Assembly (NCBI GenBank): GCA_903903635.1
Contig: CAIUZK010000211.1
Span: 1 to 64,000, forward strand
Length of the DNA: 64,000 bases
Source: an uncultured Bacteroidota bacterium
GTDB taxonomy: Bacteria; Bacteroidota; Bacteroidia; Chitinophagales; Chitinophagaceae
Direction of reading: 5' to 3'
This document shows positions 18,127 through 27,332 of the stretch, piece after piece. Made by a program: the position numbers and the translations under genes. Numbering within the stretch: the first letter of the stretch is position 1; every line of letters starts with the position of its first letter. The notes under the pieces were generated by a model. The model had not been told where the DNA came from. It saw only the letters and a list, made by a program, of their open reading frames with translations, and searched no databases.

Positions 18127-19593
18127 TTATCTTACCCTGTACACCTCGGTATCTCCAGTCTTCTGGCTGTCGAGCAATACGTAGTTGGCCCGCATGAATT
18201 TCCGCATATTATCGTCAAACCAGGGTATCATGTATCTGACTTTAAGTTCATCGAATTTTCGTTTATTTTCCTCATCTGTGGCTTTGCTGGCATAAACTAT
18301 GGCCCGCTTGCCGGTAAACAGTGTTATTAGCCTTGGACGGGGGCAGGCTACAATATCGCTATCGCTCATATGGGCATTCAGGTAGTCAAATATGGCTATA
18401 GTAAAGCGGTCGGGCACGCAGCCCATACATTCATTCTTGCTTTGTTTTTTAAAATCATCAATGCCTATAAACAGGTATACCGCAGTAATGGCCACAGCTA
18501 TGCCTTTCGATTTAGATTCGAGCAAGGCAGGTAGCAACCTCCTCATGGCAGTGTAGCCATACAGCATATAAACCGGGAATGCCTCATACAAAAACCTTGC
18601 GCCCTGGTGTATGGGCATAAAAATAATGATGAGGCACATGAGTATAAAAAACAGGTCGTCTACCCTGAGTTTGCCAAACAGCGCTATAATAAAACCTATC
18701 AGCCCGATATAGAATGCCGTACTGCCTATGAGGTTGGCAAATGAATTAAAATACATGCGGGTAGGATAATGCAGCAGCGCCTCGAATAATGATTGCAGAT
18801 AGCTGAAATTATCCTTTACCATTTGCCAGAAGGTAGTTTCCATATGGCTGGCCATGCTGGTATAGTAATTAAACGTACTGGCAGGGGCACGGAAGATAAT
18901 ATTGTTGACCATAAAATACAGCAAACATGTGCCTGTAACCAGCCACAGTGAAGGCAGCTTGCTGATATTGGGCAACGATAGCTCCTTAGCCCTTATCAAC
19001 CGGTACACACTGAGTATTAAATACAGTCCTTCGGCAGCCAGCATCACCAGCCCCTGCGACCTGATGAGTATGATCATGGTGGCTATACACATGAGCAATA
19101 GTAACCGGGATACCGAAAACGCAGTGCTATTCCTTACCATCAGGTACAACACCACGAATAATGTACAGGGCATATCGGAGAGCAACTCTCCTTTGGCCTG
19201 CAACAGTTCGCCGCTATAAACTATTATGAGCGCCAGGCATACCGAAGCTACTGCCCCGGCATATTTACGGAAGTAGGCAAACAGGGCGAATAGCAGCGCC
19301 ATGGCCAGCAGCGCATTCATATACAGCATTGGCCTTATGGCAATGCCAAATACCTTTACCACGGGAGCCAGCAGCATGGGGTATCCTGGGGGGTATTGCG
19401 GCGGGCCATAACCCCAGTCCAGGTTGTTGAAAACCCAGTTGGTGGTATAGTAGGGCAAGCCCTTACTTATATTCTCCGCCTCTTTTACATACTGTGCAAA
19501 ATCATCGCCCAGGCCATGGGCATCTTTTACACCCAGAAAAAATAACGGGATGGAAAATAACAGCAATAATAAGTAAGGCAAATATTTCTTCAT
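18127..19593 (-). CDS. Membrane glycosyltransferase, GT39/ArnT-like
   Basis: About 488 residues from MKKYLPY; upstream in-frame ATGs at 19599 and 19611 would add two or six residues. There are about eleven transmembrane helices and a soluble C-terminal domain. The first loop has HGLGDDFAQYVKEA, the acidic catalytic pair of GT-C enzymes, followed by GYGPPQYPPGYPMLLAP, typical of the dolichyl- or undecaprenyl-phosphate sugar transferases of the GT39/PMT group. It probably transfers a sugar from a lipid-linked donor in the periplasm. The substrate is unknown. Its 3' end is duplicated at 16549-16850. Confidence 0.78.
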   Translation of the reverse strand: MKKYLPYLLLLLFSIPLFFLGVKDAHGLGDDFAQYVKEAENISKGLPYYTTNWVFNNLDWGYGPPQYPPGYPMLLAPVVKVFGIAIRPMLYMNALLAMALLFALFAYFRKYAGAVASVCLALIIVYSGELLQAKGELLSDMPCTLFVVLYLMVRNSTAFSVSRLLLLMCIATMIILIRSQGLVMLAAEGLYLILSVYRLIRAKELSLPNISKLPSLWLVTGTCLLYFMVNNIIFRAPASTFNYYTSMASHMETTFWQMVKDNFSYLQSLFEALLHYPTRMYFNSFANLIGSTAFYIGLIGFIIALFGKLRVDDLFFILMCLIIIFMPIHQGARFLYEAFPVYMLYGYTAMRRLLPALLESKSKGIAVAITAVYLFIGIDDFKKQSKNECMGCVPDRFTIAIFDYLNAHMSDSDIVACPRPRLITLFTGKRAIVYASKATDEENKRKFDELKVRYMIPWFDDNMRKFMRANYVLLDSQKTGDTEVYRVR

Positions 19594-19895
19594 GTTCATC
19601 CGTTGCGCCATGGCAAGTATAATCCCAGGTTTCCTAAACGTAATTTCATTGTTTTTGTTGCCATTATTTCCTTCTCACATTAATTCTCTATAACTCAATT
19701 GCACCTCGTTTGGGCAACAATGATACAGATTTATTTTTTTCATTATCCGGGAATAGTAAGCCAAAATTAAACCTAAATACCGTTTATTTATTGTCGAATT
19801 GTCAAATAATAAACCCAATAAAAGTAAATTGCGCCTAAATGGCACTAATATTGATGATGGTTTAAATTTTGCTACCTAAAAACAAAGATCTATTT

Positions 19896-20588
19896 ATGAA
19901 CCAAAACGAGTTTCGCAAATATGCCATCAAGCATCATGGCATCAGCAGTTTAACTTTAGATAGTTATACTTCTTCATTATTTAAAACACCTAAGGCGCTT
20001 ACTCCCTATATCATTGAAGAACGCCCTATGAATGTGGCATCTATGGACGTGTTTTCGCGCCTTATGATGGACCGTATCATTTTCCTGGGCGAGGGTATCA
20101 ATGATTATGTGGCCAATATTGTTACCGCACAGTTGCTATTCCTGGAAAGCACCGACCGCACGAGGGATATACAGATGTACCTCAACAGTCCGGGAGGCAG
20201 CGTATATGCCGGTCTGGGCATTTATGATACCATGCAGATCATCAATCCTGATGTATCGACCATTTGCACGGGCATTGCGGCCTCTATGGCTGCCGTGCTG
20301 ATGTGTGCAGGCAGCAAGGGCAAGAGAACGGCCCTGAAGCACAGCCGCATCATGATACACCAACCATTGGGTGGCGCAGAAGGACAGGCCAGTGATATTG
20401 AAATTACAGCACGTGAGATCGGCAAGCTGAAGAAAGAGCTGTATGAGATCATCTCGGTACATTCAGGGCAGGATCTGGCCAGGGTGGAAAAAGACAGCGA
20501 CCGCGACTACTGGATGACAGCAACCGAAGCCAAAGAATACGGCATGGTAGACGAAGTACTGGAGCGCAATCCTCGCAAGGTTATCTAA
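19896..20588 (+). CDS. clpP: ATP-dependent Clp protease proteolytic subunit
   Basis: 230 residues from the ATG of MNQNEFRKYAIKHHG; an in-frame start at 19869 would add nine residues not typical of the family. The catalytic triad is visible: Ser130 in GIAASMAAVL, His155 in RIMIHQPLGG, and an Asp in the YWMTATEAKEYG-preceding segment. The oxyanion motif LNSPGGSVYAG is present. ClpP forms a double heptamer that degrades proteins fed by ClpX or related AAA+ unfoldases. The partner clpX is not adjacent. A strong terminator follows. Confidence 0.95.
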   Translation: MNQNEFRKYAIKHHGISSLTLDSYTSSLFKTPKALTPYIIEERPMNVASMDVFSRLMMDRIIFLGEGINDYVANIVTAQLLFLESTDRTRDIQMYLNSPGGSVYAGLGIYDTMQIINPDVSTICTGIAASMAAVLMCAGSKGKRTALKHSRIMIHQPLGGAEGQASDIEITAREIGKLKKELYEIISVHSGQDLARVEKDSDRDYWMTATEAKEYGMVDEVLERNPRKVI

Positions 20589-20610
20589 TACTTTTTGGAG
20601 CTATTATATT

Positions 20611-20647
20611 ACTAAACCCACGGCTAGGCTGTGGGTTTAGTTTTTTT
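20611..20647 (+). terminator. Rho-independent terminator after clpP
   Basis: ACTAAACCCAC (20611-20621) pairs perfectly with GTGGGTTTAGT (20631-20641), with a 9-nt loop, followed by TTTTTT. Because the stem ends in T and the other side is A-rich, it may also work for the convergent gene at 20667. Confidence 0.88.
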
Positions 20648-20666
20648 GGGGAGCAAGGGCTGTTGT

Positions 20667-21404
20667 TTACCATTCGTGTTTTAAAACCGGAGCAATACCC
20701 CATGTATTATCGCATCTTCCAGTCATATCACTTAAAGCTGTTTTAAATCTTTTATAGCTCCCGATTAATTTAATTTTTATTTGCTGAGACTTTCGTCGTC
20801 TTGCATTAATAATGATAAAATTATTGAACCAATGAAATGGATTTCTAATTAAAAAATCATCTCCAATTTTAGGTCTAAGACTTAAATTGCATATGCTGGA
20901 ATCATATATTCTACCGTTAAATTGAGTTGGGCTTGCATACTGGTTCCCTTGCAGGGAATAAAGTTCAGGGATTTTCGGGATAATTAGATTAAAGATTAAA
21001 TTGAAATAAGCTCTATCGTCCAATTTTGAAAACATTAATCTTCCTTTTTTTATAACTTTTTTTAATGCCTTTACTGAATAATGTTCATAGGCTGAGTTTC
21101 CGTAATTAATTACATAGCACTTTCCAGATAAAGTATCTATAAACAAATTAATAGAATAACCGGATGAATATAGCCATGTTCGCAAATAAATCAAATCACA
21201 ATCGTTAAAATAAATTTGAGTATCAATTTTCACAAGTTCCTTTTCACTATGCTCTATGGCATATCTATTAAGCTCATCTAAATTTCGCAAGTTGTCTGTA
21301 ATAAAATCCCTGCATATCTTAACGTATGTCGAGTCGGAACAGTAAGCATTATTACACAACAATGAAATCGATAAGAACAATATTAAAGTCTTGATTAGCT
21401 TCAT
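20667..21404 (-). CDS. Secreted protein of unknown function
   Basis: 245 residues with a signal peptide (MKLIKTLILFLSISLLCNNAYCS). The mature part is basic and rich in Ile, Asn and Tyr; the gene is clearly more AT-rich than its neighbours, which could indicate transfer. No motif or family is recognised. It is flanked by the clpP terminator on one side and about 215 bp of featureless AT-rich DNA on the other. Confidence 0.6.
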   Translation of the reverse strand: MKLIKTLILFLSISLLCNNAYCSDSTYVKICRDFITDNLRNLDELNRYAIEHSEKELVKIDTQIYFNDCDLIYLRTWLYSSGYSINLFIDTLSGKCYVINYGNSAYEHYSVKALKKVIKKGRLMFSKLDDRAYFNLIFNLIIPKIPELYSLQGNQYASPTQFNGRIYDSSICNLSLRPKIGDDFLIRNPFHWFNNFIIINARRRKSQQIKIKLIGSYKRFKTALSDMTGRCDNTWGIAPVLKHEW

Positions 21405-21619
21405 GTTTTTAGAATTTAGGATTCTCCGCTTTGGATGTCCTTATACAACTGCTTACTGCCATCTCATTATAAACTAACACAAAACTACCCAGAAATATTA
21501 TTTATTAGCACAATAGTCTTTTAGGGTATCCCTTTTATATAACACCCGACATTTTATTGTAGCAGCGATGCACTCATTATGAGTGCTTTGATTAAGTCAC
21601 TTTCATCTGTATATAAACC

Positions 21620-22033
21620 TCAATTCGCACCTCTTTTAGTTACCATTTCCTTAGTAGTGATGATAAGGTAAAAAATTATCAGTAAGTCCACTATGGTTGT
21701 CCAAACTACCGTCACCCATGTTATATGTTCTTTGTTTGATGCGAAAATTCGTTTAGTTGAAACACTATAATAGATATTTACAGTTTGTGGCAATGCAGGT
21801 TCTCTATTCAGATAGTCAAGTTTCCTTACTACTGAATCATGCACATATTCATCAAAAAATTTCACCTCAAACAGATAGGTAGTAGGCTTGTCTTTTTGGG
21901 GAACAGTATAAGTAACAACTGTACCTTTAGCCTCCTTTCTGTTAATTAAAAAAATCATATCGCTTATTGTGCTACGAATTACCAAGACAAGTAAGCAAAT
22001 AGCAATCAATGCACTTAATAAATTCTTAATCAT
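21620..22033 (-). CDS. DUF3592-like membrane protein
   Basis: 137 residues with a transmembrane helix at each end (about 5-24 and 106-127) and a beta-rich extracytoplasmic middle. The central layout (KEAKGTVVTYTV, YLFEVKFF, VNIYYSVSTKRIF) matches the DUF3592 pattern, in which a substituted SH3-like domain sits between two helices. Function is unknown. It is isolated, ending 215 bp from the upstream secreted protein gene. Confidence 0.6.
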   Translation of the reverse strand: MIKNLLSALIAICLLVLVIRSTISDMIFLINRKEAKGTVVTYTVPQKDKPTTYLFEVKFFDEYVHDSVVRKLDYLNREPALPQTVNIYYSVSTKRIFASNKEHITWVTVVWTTIVDLLIIFYLIITTKEMVTKRGAN

Positions 22034-22111
22034 GATGGCTAATTAGTTATACCAAAATTGTGGTTAATCAACAAACAGTGAAGGAAAGCAGAAATATCCC
22101 CCGCTCTAAAA

Positions 22112-22138
22112 ATAAAAAAGCCCCGGAAAACCGAGGCT
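22112..22138 (-). terminator. Terminator after T9SS type B cargo gene
   Basis: On the minus strand AGCCTCGG pairs with CCGGGGCT (one T-G wobble) around a TTTT loop, followed by TTTTTATT. It lies 26 bp after the stop codon of the gene at 22165. Confidence 0.75.
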
Positions 22139-22164
22139 GATTTATTTTAGTTATTCTAAACCCG

Positions 22165-24855
22165 TCATCGGACGAGTGTAACATTTCCTTTATAGGCCCG
22201 GTTGGTGCCATCCGGATGGGCTACTATGAGTACATAGTTATATACACCAATATCCTGTGGTACACCCTGGTAAGTACCATCCCATCCTGTTTCAGGATCA
22301 ATAGTGCTGAATATTTCTGTACCCCACCTGTTGTAAACACTGAACTGTACGAGTTTCAGATTTTTCAGATCATGGATCCTGAACTTATCATTCAATCCAT
22401 CATTGTTTGGTGAGAAACCGGTTGGTATATGGTCGTATAAACTTGAGTCAACATAGACAGTTACATAAGCCGAATCCAGACAACCATTTACATCAAGACC
22501 AAAGACAGTATAGGTGGTAGTTACCGTTGGTGTTGCCATCGGATCACTGATATTAGGATTATCCAATGAACCATCATCAGGCCTCCAGTAATAATACACT
22601 TCATTACTTGCATTCAACTGAATACTACCTCCAAACAATATAGTGGAAGATGCGGTAAGATCGGATATTACATGGCCCAAAACAGAATTTACCCTGACTA
22701 TTTGCCGGATAGCACAACCCGGTATGGCGCCAGGCACGCCAGGGAACCAAATGGTTAATGTATCTATAAACAATCCGAAACCAGACAAAGTAGGATTGGC
22801 AATATTAATATCGCTCAGGTTAGGTGTTGGATATTCTGTCCACAAATAACTAGGCACCAAACCAGAAATAACCGGTGTCCATGTTACGTCATTGGTCATT
22901 GGCAGTGGCAAACTCAGACATAAAGTGGTATCGGTGAATGAAGATATATGCAGTTCAAGTACGATTACCGGCTTGGAAGCTGTAGATGTACAACCAATAG
23001 AGTCGGTAACAGTAAGTGTAGTCTGGAATAAACCAGAAGCATCGTAGGTATAGGTTGGCTGCCAAACTGTATCAGTTACACCATTACCATAATCCCATGC
23101 AGCGCCTACAGGTGTACCGGTTCCTAATGCCGGGTCGCCCAATGTGGTAACCGATGAATTGACCATTGTAGTTGGATAACCAAGACAGAAGGTATCTGGA
23201 GTGGGATTAAAGATAGCTGTGATAGTATGGCGCGTATCTATAGGGATAACCTTATATTCTGTGCAATGTGCATTACTAGAAGTAAGCTTGATATTGTACA
23301 CATTTTGTATGGGGTAAATATGGGTAACATGAATGTCCGTACTGGTTAAGCTGCCATCATTGAAATCCCAAACATAAGTGCTGGCATTTGTAGTTGTATT
23401 CAGCAGGTATACAGTATCAGCATAACAACCTCTCTTGATAACCGGTACAAAGTTTGGTGAAGTGCCCGGCCAAACATCTATGCTGGATGATGCCTTGCAA
23501 CCCCAAATAGTTGTTGCGATCACAGAATAGGTTCCCTGCATAGTAGAATCGAACGGAGAAACTACAGGGTTCTGAAGATTAGAAGTAAACCCTGCAGGCC
23601 CTGTCCAGGCAAATGTTTCGCCTAATGAATCAAGATTTGAAGTCAGCGCCAAAGGACTAACCAATGGATCGCAAAGCGCAATGCTGCTGCCCAGCGTAAC
23701 TACAGGTAATGGGTGAATAGTAACCAGTACACTGTCTACGTTAACTGCAACACCACCCAGGAATTTGGTAACATGATATACACCTGCATTGGCTCCTGAT
23801 GAAGGAAAAATATAAGTATACTGCTGTGTGCTGCTAAAACCGGCAGGACCAGACCATGAATAAGTTGCACCTATAGAGTCACCTACTGCACCCAGTTTAA
23901 TTGTATCGCCGATACAAGGATCATTGGCAACTGCTTTGAAACAAGTAGCCGGGCCTATGTGTATGTATTTCTTTGTAGTATCGCTGCAGCCTACTGCACA
24001 AGCCATGTACGTTGTGCCTGTTGCTGGTGAAACTGAAAGATCAGCGCCTGTGCCCAAGTATGCGCCTGTAGTGCTATCGTACCAGTAAACTGCCGAAGCC
24101 GCATAAGGTATTGGAGCATAAACAATAGGCGCTACAGTATAAGTTGCACCAGCCGGAGTAAACCGCCATGCTTCATTTGTTGTTACCCATGTTGGTGTCC
24201 AGTCCCTGAGTGGTGGTGCTGTAGAAACTGTACCGGCAGGATTTCTAACACCAACGATAGCCCGGCTACTGTTCCAACCTGTGGCACAAATGGTTCTGTG
24301 ACCGATATGAACTTCAGCCAAACCGCTACCTTCATAAATGACGATCTGTGTAGTCAACCATTCGGTAGTACAGGAAAACATACGGGTTCCGCACCATGTA
24401 ACAGCGAAATTTCTGTTTGGGGCAGTACCCTGCATAGAATACTCAATTGTACCACCGGCAGGAATATAAACATCGCACCATGGTCCGCAGATCACATTCC
24501 GGATATCAGCAGGGGCCGCGGCAAGCGCGCCGGAAATAGGCCATGTATTGTATGCGCCGGCACTTGCAGTATTAAACCCAAGACAACCATTGGAACCAAT
24601 AACGCATTGCGTATTAGGCAATCCGTAAAAGTTGTAGGTAAATCCGATAGGGATAATACCCGACCAACCATCATCCACCGTAATACCGGATGGGGTTGGT
24701 ATGATCCCACCTGTTACTTCCGCATGCAACACATGGTTGAAACAATGGATAGTGTCTGTTATAGTAATAACACCGGTGTCAATAACAATTGTTGTCTGAG
24801 CCTTGGTCCCAAATGATAAAAACAACGCTAATAGACCTAAAATAGAGTATTTCAT
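22165..24855 (-). CDS. PKD-domain cargo with T9SS type B sorting domain
   Basis: About 896 residues from the ATG of MKYSILGLL; longer in-frame starts exist, but this one gives a typical signal peptide ending GTKAQ. The body contains Ig- or PKD-like beta domains (for example YSWSGPAGFSSTQQYTYIFP, YVWDFNDGSLTSTDIHVTHIYP). The last ~90 residues are the gliding-motility-associated (type B) sorting domain: HIPTGFSPNNDGLNDKF, VYNRWGTEIF, WDGTYQGVPQDIGVYNYVL. Such proteins are exported by the type IX system and placed on or released from the surface, often as adhesins. A terminator follows. The binding target is unknown. Confidence 0.88.
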   Translation of the reverse strand: MKYSILGLLALFLSFGTKAQTTIVIDTGVITITDTIHCFNHVLHAEVTGGIIPTPSGITVDDGWSGIIPIGFTYNFYGLPNTQCVIGSNGCLGFNTASAGAYNTWPISGALAAAPADIRNVICGPWCDVYIPAGGTIEYSMQGTAPNRNFAVTWCGTRMFSCTTEWLTTQIVIYEGSGLAEVHIGHRTICATGWNSSRAIVGVRNPAGTVSTAPPLRDWTPTWVTTNEAWRFTPAGATYTVAPIVYAPIPYAASAVYWYDSTTGAYLGTGADLSVSPATGTTYMACAVGCSDTTKKYIHIGPATCFKAVANDPCIGDTIKLGAVGDSIGATYSWSGPAGFSSTQQYTYIFPSSGANAGVYHVTKFLGGVAVNVDSVLVTIHPLPVVTLGSSIALCDPLVSPLALTSNLDSLGETFAWTGPAGFTSNLQNPVVSPFDSTMQGTYSVIATTIWGCKASSSIDVWPGTSPNFVPVIKRGCYADTVYLLNTTTNASTYVWDFNDGSLTSTDIHVTHIYPIQNVYNIKLTSSNAHCTEYKVIPIDTRHTITAIFNPTPDTFCLGYPTTMVNSSVTTLGDPALGTGTPVGAAWDYGNGVTDTVWQPTYTYDASGLFQTTLTVTDSIGCTSTASKPVIVLELHISSFTDTTLCLSLPLPMTNDVTWTPVISGLVPSYLWTEYPTPNLSDINIANPTLSGFGLFIDTLTIWFPGVPGAIPGCAIRQIVRVNSVLGHVISDLTASSTILFGGSIQLNASNEVYYYWRPDDGSLDNPNISDPMATPTVTTTYTVFGLDVNGCLDSAYVTVYVDSSLYDHIPTGFSPNNDGLNDKFRIHDLKNLKLVQFSVYNRWGTEIFSTIDPETGWDGTYQGVPQDIGVYNYVLIVAHPDGTNRAYKGNVTLVR

Positions 24856-25320
24856 AAAAAGTCGGTTCATTCTAATAATATTAGACATCAAATAAAAGAA
24901 AAAGGTTTGGTACACTGATAAAATATATCCAAATAAATGTTCCGGACTACTTCGCCTTCCTTTCACTATTATTTCGGAACGAAATCAAAAGAACTCCCAC
25001 CACCGTACTCGTTATATGGTGGAACTTATTTCGTCAACGTTCCTAAGTAATTTGCTAAGATATGATATTTCTGAGAAATCTAAAAATAAACACCTCCAAT
25101 TTACTAACATTTAAAACACATTTTTTTATTTATATTTTTTATGTAATAAAACTCCGTACAGGTTGCCTTTTAGTTCAAAATCTTAGCATTAAAATAAAAT
25201 TTAAAAAACATATAAATAAATACACGACTATGATTTGCTAAAAAGTTTTCAATGAATTCTAAAAACTAGCCTAACTTAGTAAAAAATTTTAGTTCTGAAT
25301 AAGACAACTTAAACGCCCTG
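24856..25320. other. Intergenic region between two T9SS cargo genes
   Basis: 465 bp between divergent genes. It contains the inverted-repeat element at 24976-25043 and an AT-rich right half with no coding frame. Promoters for both cargo genes must lie here, but none is clear enough to place. Confidence 0.5.
24976..25043. repeat. Short inverted-repeat element, copy A
   Basis: The left arm, starting GGAACGAAATC and ending CTCCCACCA, and the right arm at 25017-25043 (TGGTGGAACTTATTTCGTC ... CGTTCC) are imperfect inverted repeats (about 19 of 27 positions) around a 14-nt interior. The right arm differs at only one position from that of the element at 37486-37642. Confidence 0.6.
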
Positions 25321-27210
25321 ATGAAATTAAGATTATTATTATCCATATTACTTACCATTACCGTATTCAACCTGCAAGCTCAGGTTGTCATCAACACTTT
25401 TGCAGGAGATGGAACGCCTGGTTATTCAGGTGATGGCGGCCCGGCAACAATAGCGCACATAAACAAACCTTATGGCGTAGTTGTTGATGGTATAGGTAAT
25501 GTTTATTTCACTGACTACAGCAACAACCGCATTCGTAAGATCGACACTTTTGGTAATATCCGGACTATTGCAGGAACCGGAGTTATGGGTTTCAGCGGAG
25601 ATGGAGGACCTGCCACAGCAGCGGCACTTAATAAACCGATGGGAATCGCCATCGCTCCTTCCGGCGATATCCTTTTTTCCGACTATACCAGGATAAGAAA
25701 AGTAAATCCGGCAGGCATTATTTCCACTGTTGCCGGAAACAGCATGGCAGGTTATGCCGGCGATGGAGTCCCTGCGACTTCGGCCGAACTCAACTTCCCA
25801 TGGGGAGTTGCTGCAGACCCATCGGGAAATATCTATATTGCCGATCAATTCAATTGCAGGGTAAGAAAAATAAATACATCGGGAATAATTTCAACCATAA
25901 CCGGCACTGGTATTTGTTTCGGTGGAGGTGATGGCGGCCCGGCCACTGCTGCCCTGGTGCAATATCCAACGGGTGTAGCCTGCGATGCCTCGGGCAACCT
26001 GTATATAGCCGACTATGGCAATAACAGGGTTCGCAAAATAAATCCGGCAGGCATTATTTCAACTATTGCAGGTGGCCCTACATTCGGGTTTTCGGGCGAT
26101 GGCGGTCCATCCACTGCGGCTCAGTTATCTTACCCGGAAGGCATAGCGACAGATGCTGCAGGCAATATATACATTTGCGATATTAACAACGACAGGATCC
26201 GCAAGATCAATGCAGCCGGGATTATCAGTACCCTCACTGGTATAGGATCTGCCGGGTATGGCGGTGATGGCGGACCACCAGCCCTGGCAGAGATTAACCG
26301 CAGCACCGGCGTGGCAGTGGGCGCAGGCGGGAAAATTTTCATTTCGGATAATGAAAATAACCGCATCAGATTCATCCATGTTCCCACACATGCTCCTGTA
26401 TTTATCAAAGGGCATACCCAGAGCTTAACCTTCTGTTCCACTGAAACGTTCGGTATTGATTCCCTGCTGACTGTTTTTGACATTGATACAGGTCAAACTG
26501 AAACCTGGAGTGTGGCCGTTCCACCAGCCAATGGCAGCGCTTTTGCAACTTTCACTACATTGTCGGGCGGTACCAACCTGTATACGCTAGGCCTGCAATA
26601 TAGCCCGTCGCTTGGTTACATAGGATATGACTCTTTCAAAATTCAGGTAACTGACGGCTTTTACTTTGATACCACAACTATTTACATCCACATAATTACG
26701 ATTCCCAACCCTGGTGTTATTACCGGTATCGACAGCCTTTGTCCGGGCGAAACATTTACATTCATTGATACTGCATCGGGAGGTACCTGGAGCAGCGCTA
26801 CACCATCCGTTGCAACTGTTTCCGGTACGGGTTTGGTAACAGGAATTACCAGTGGCATTACCTCGATTATGTATACGGTTACCAACATATGCGGCACCAC
26901 CCATGCCAATTATAATATCGCCATAAAATCGGATTGCCCGAGTGGCATTAAACCTACTTCGAGAGAATCCGGTAAGATCATGGTTTTACCCAATCCTAAT
27001 ACAGGTTCTTTCAGACTAATATTGCAAAGCGATCAGCCGCAAAATGTACATTACATCATTACTAATTTACTGGGCCAGAAAGTAAAAGAATTCAATGCAT
27101 TCAGCAGTAAGCCTACGGACATAAATCTGAATGAACCTGCAGGGGTTTATTTCATTTCTGCTACTACTGAAACCGGCTACTGGATTACAAAAATGGACCT
27201 TGTTAAATAA
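25321..27210 (+). CDS. NHL-repeat cargo with T9SS type A sorting domain
   Basis: 629 residues. The signal peptide ends NLQAQ. Residues about 22-355 hold six NHL-type repeats of about 55 residues with recurring GDGGPATAA, GNIYIADYGNNRVRKI and GIISTIAG, predicted to form a beta-propeller. A bacterial Ig-like region (about 440-550, with GGTWSSATPSVATVSGTGLVTG) follows. The C-terminus (VLPNPNTGSFRLIL ... LGQKVKEF ... GVYFISATTETGYWITKMDLVK) is a T9SS type A sorting domain. It is exported by the type IX system to the surface or medium; the ligand is unknown. Confidence 0.88.
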   Translation: MKLRLLLSILLTITVFNLQAQVVINTFAGDGTPGYSGDGGPATIAHINKPYGVVVDGIGNVYFTDYSNNRIRKIDTFGNIRTIAGTGVMGFSGDGGPATAAALNKPMGIAIAPSGDILFSDYTRIRKVNPAGIISTVAGNSMAGYAGDGVPATSAELNFPWGVAADPSGNIYIADQFNCRVRKINTSGIISTITGTGICFGGGDGGPATAALVQYPTGVACDASGNLYIADYGNNRVRKINPAGIISTIAGGPTFGFSGDGGPSTAAQLSYPEGIATDAAGNIYICDINNDRIRKINAAGIISTLTGIGSAGYGGDGGPPALAEINRSTGVAVGAGGKIFISDNENNRIRFIHVPTHAPVFIKGHTQSLTFCSTETFGIDSLLTVFDIDTGQTETWSVAVPPANGSAFATFTTLSGGTNLYTLGLQYSPSLGYIGYDSFKIQVTDGFYFDTTTIYIHIITIPNPGVITGIDSLCPGETFTFIDTASGGTWSSATPSVATVSGTGLVTGITSGITSIMYTVTNICGTTHANYNIAIKSDCPSGIKPTSRESGKIMVLPNPNTGSFRLILQSDQPQNVHYIITNLLGQKVKEFNAFSSKPTDINLNEPAGVYFISATTETGYWITKMDLVK

Positions 27211-27332
27211 TAAATAACAGGTCCTGAATGAATACATAGTGCGTTGCCTGATATTGGGAAAGATTAAGTTTATCAGGCTGCTTGGCCTGTTTCCAACTGT
27301 TACGTACTTTTAGCTCATCTTTATACATACTT

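Larger units (their letters stand above)
15263..18437. repeat. Tandem duplication of ~1.6-kb unit
   Basis: Unit 1 (15263 to about 16850) and unit 2 (16859 to about 18437) each contain the same leader, an SGNH-protein gene and the 3' end of a minus-strand glycosyltransferase gene. The first ~185 bp (15263-15447 versus 16859-17043) have about four mismatches, including the non-coding leader. The coding remainder has diverged to roughly half identical residues. Only unit 2 retains the intact glycosyltransferase gene. Confidence 0.88.
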
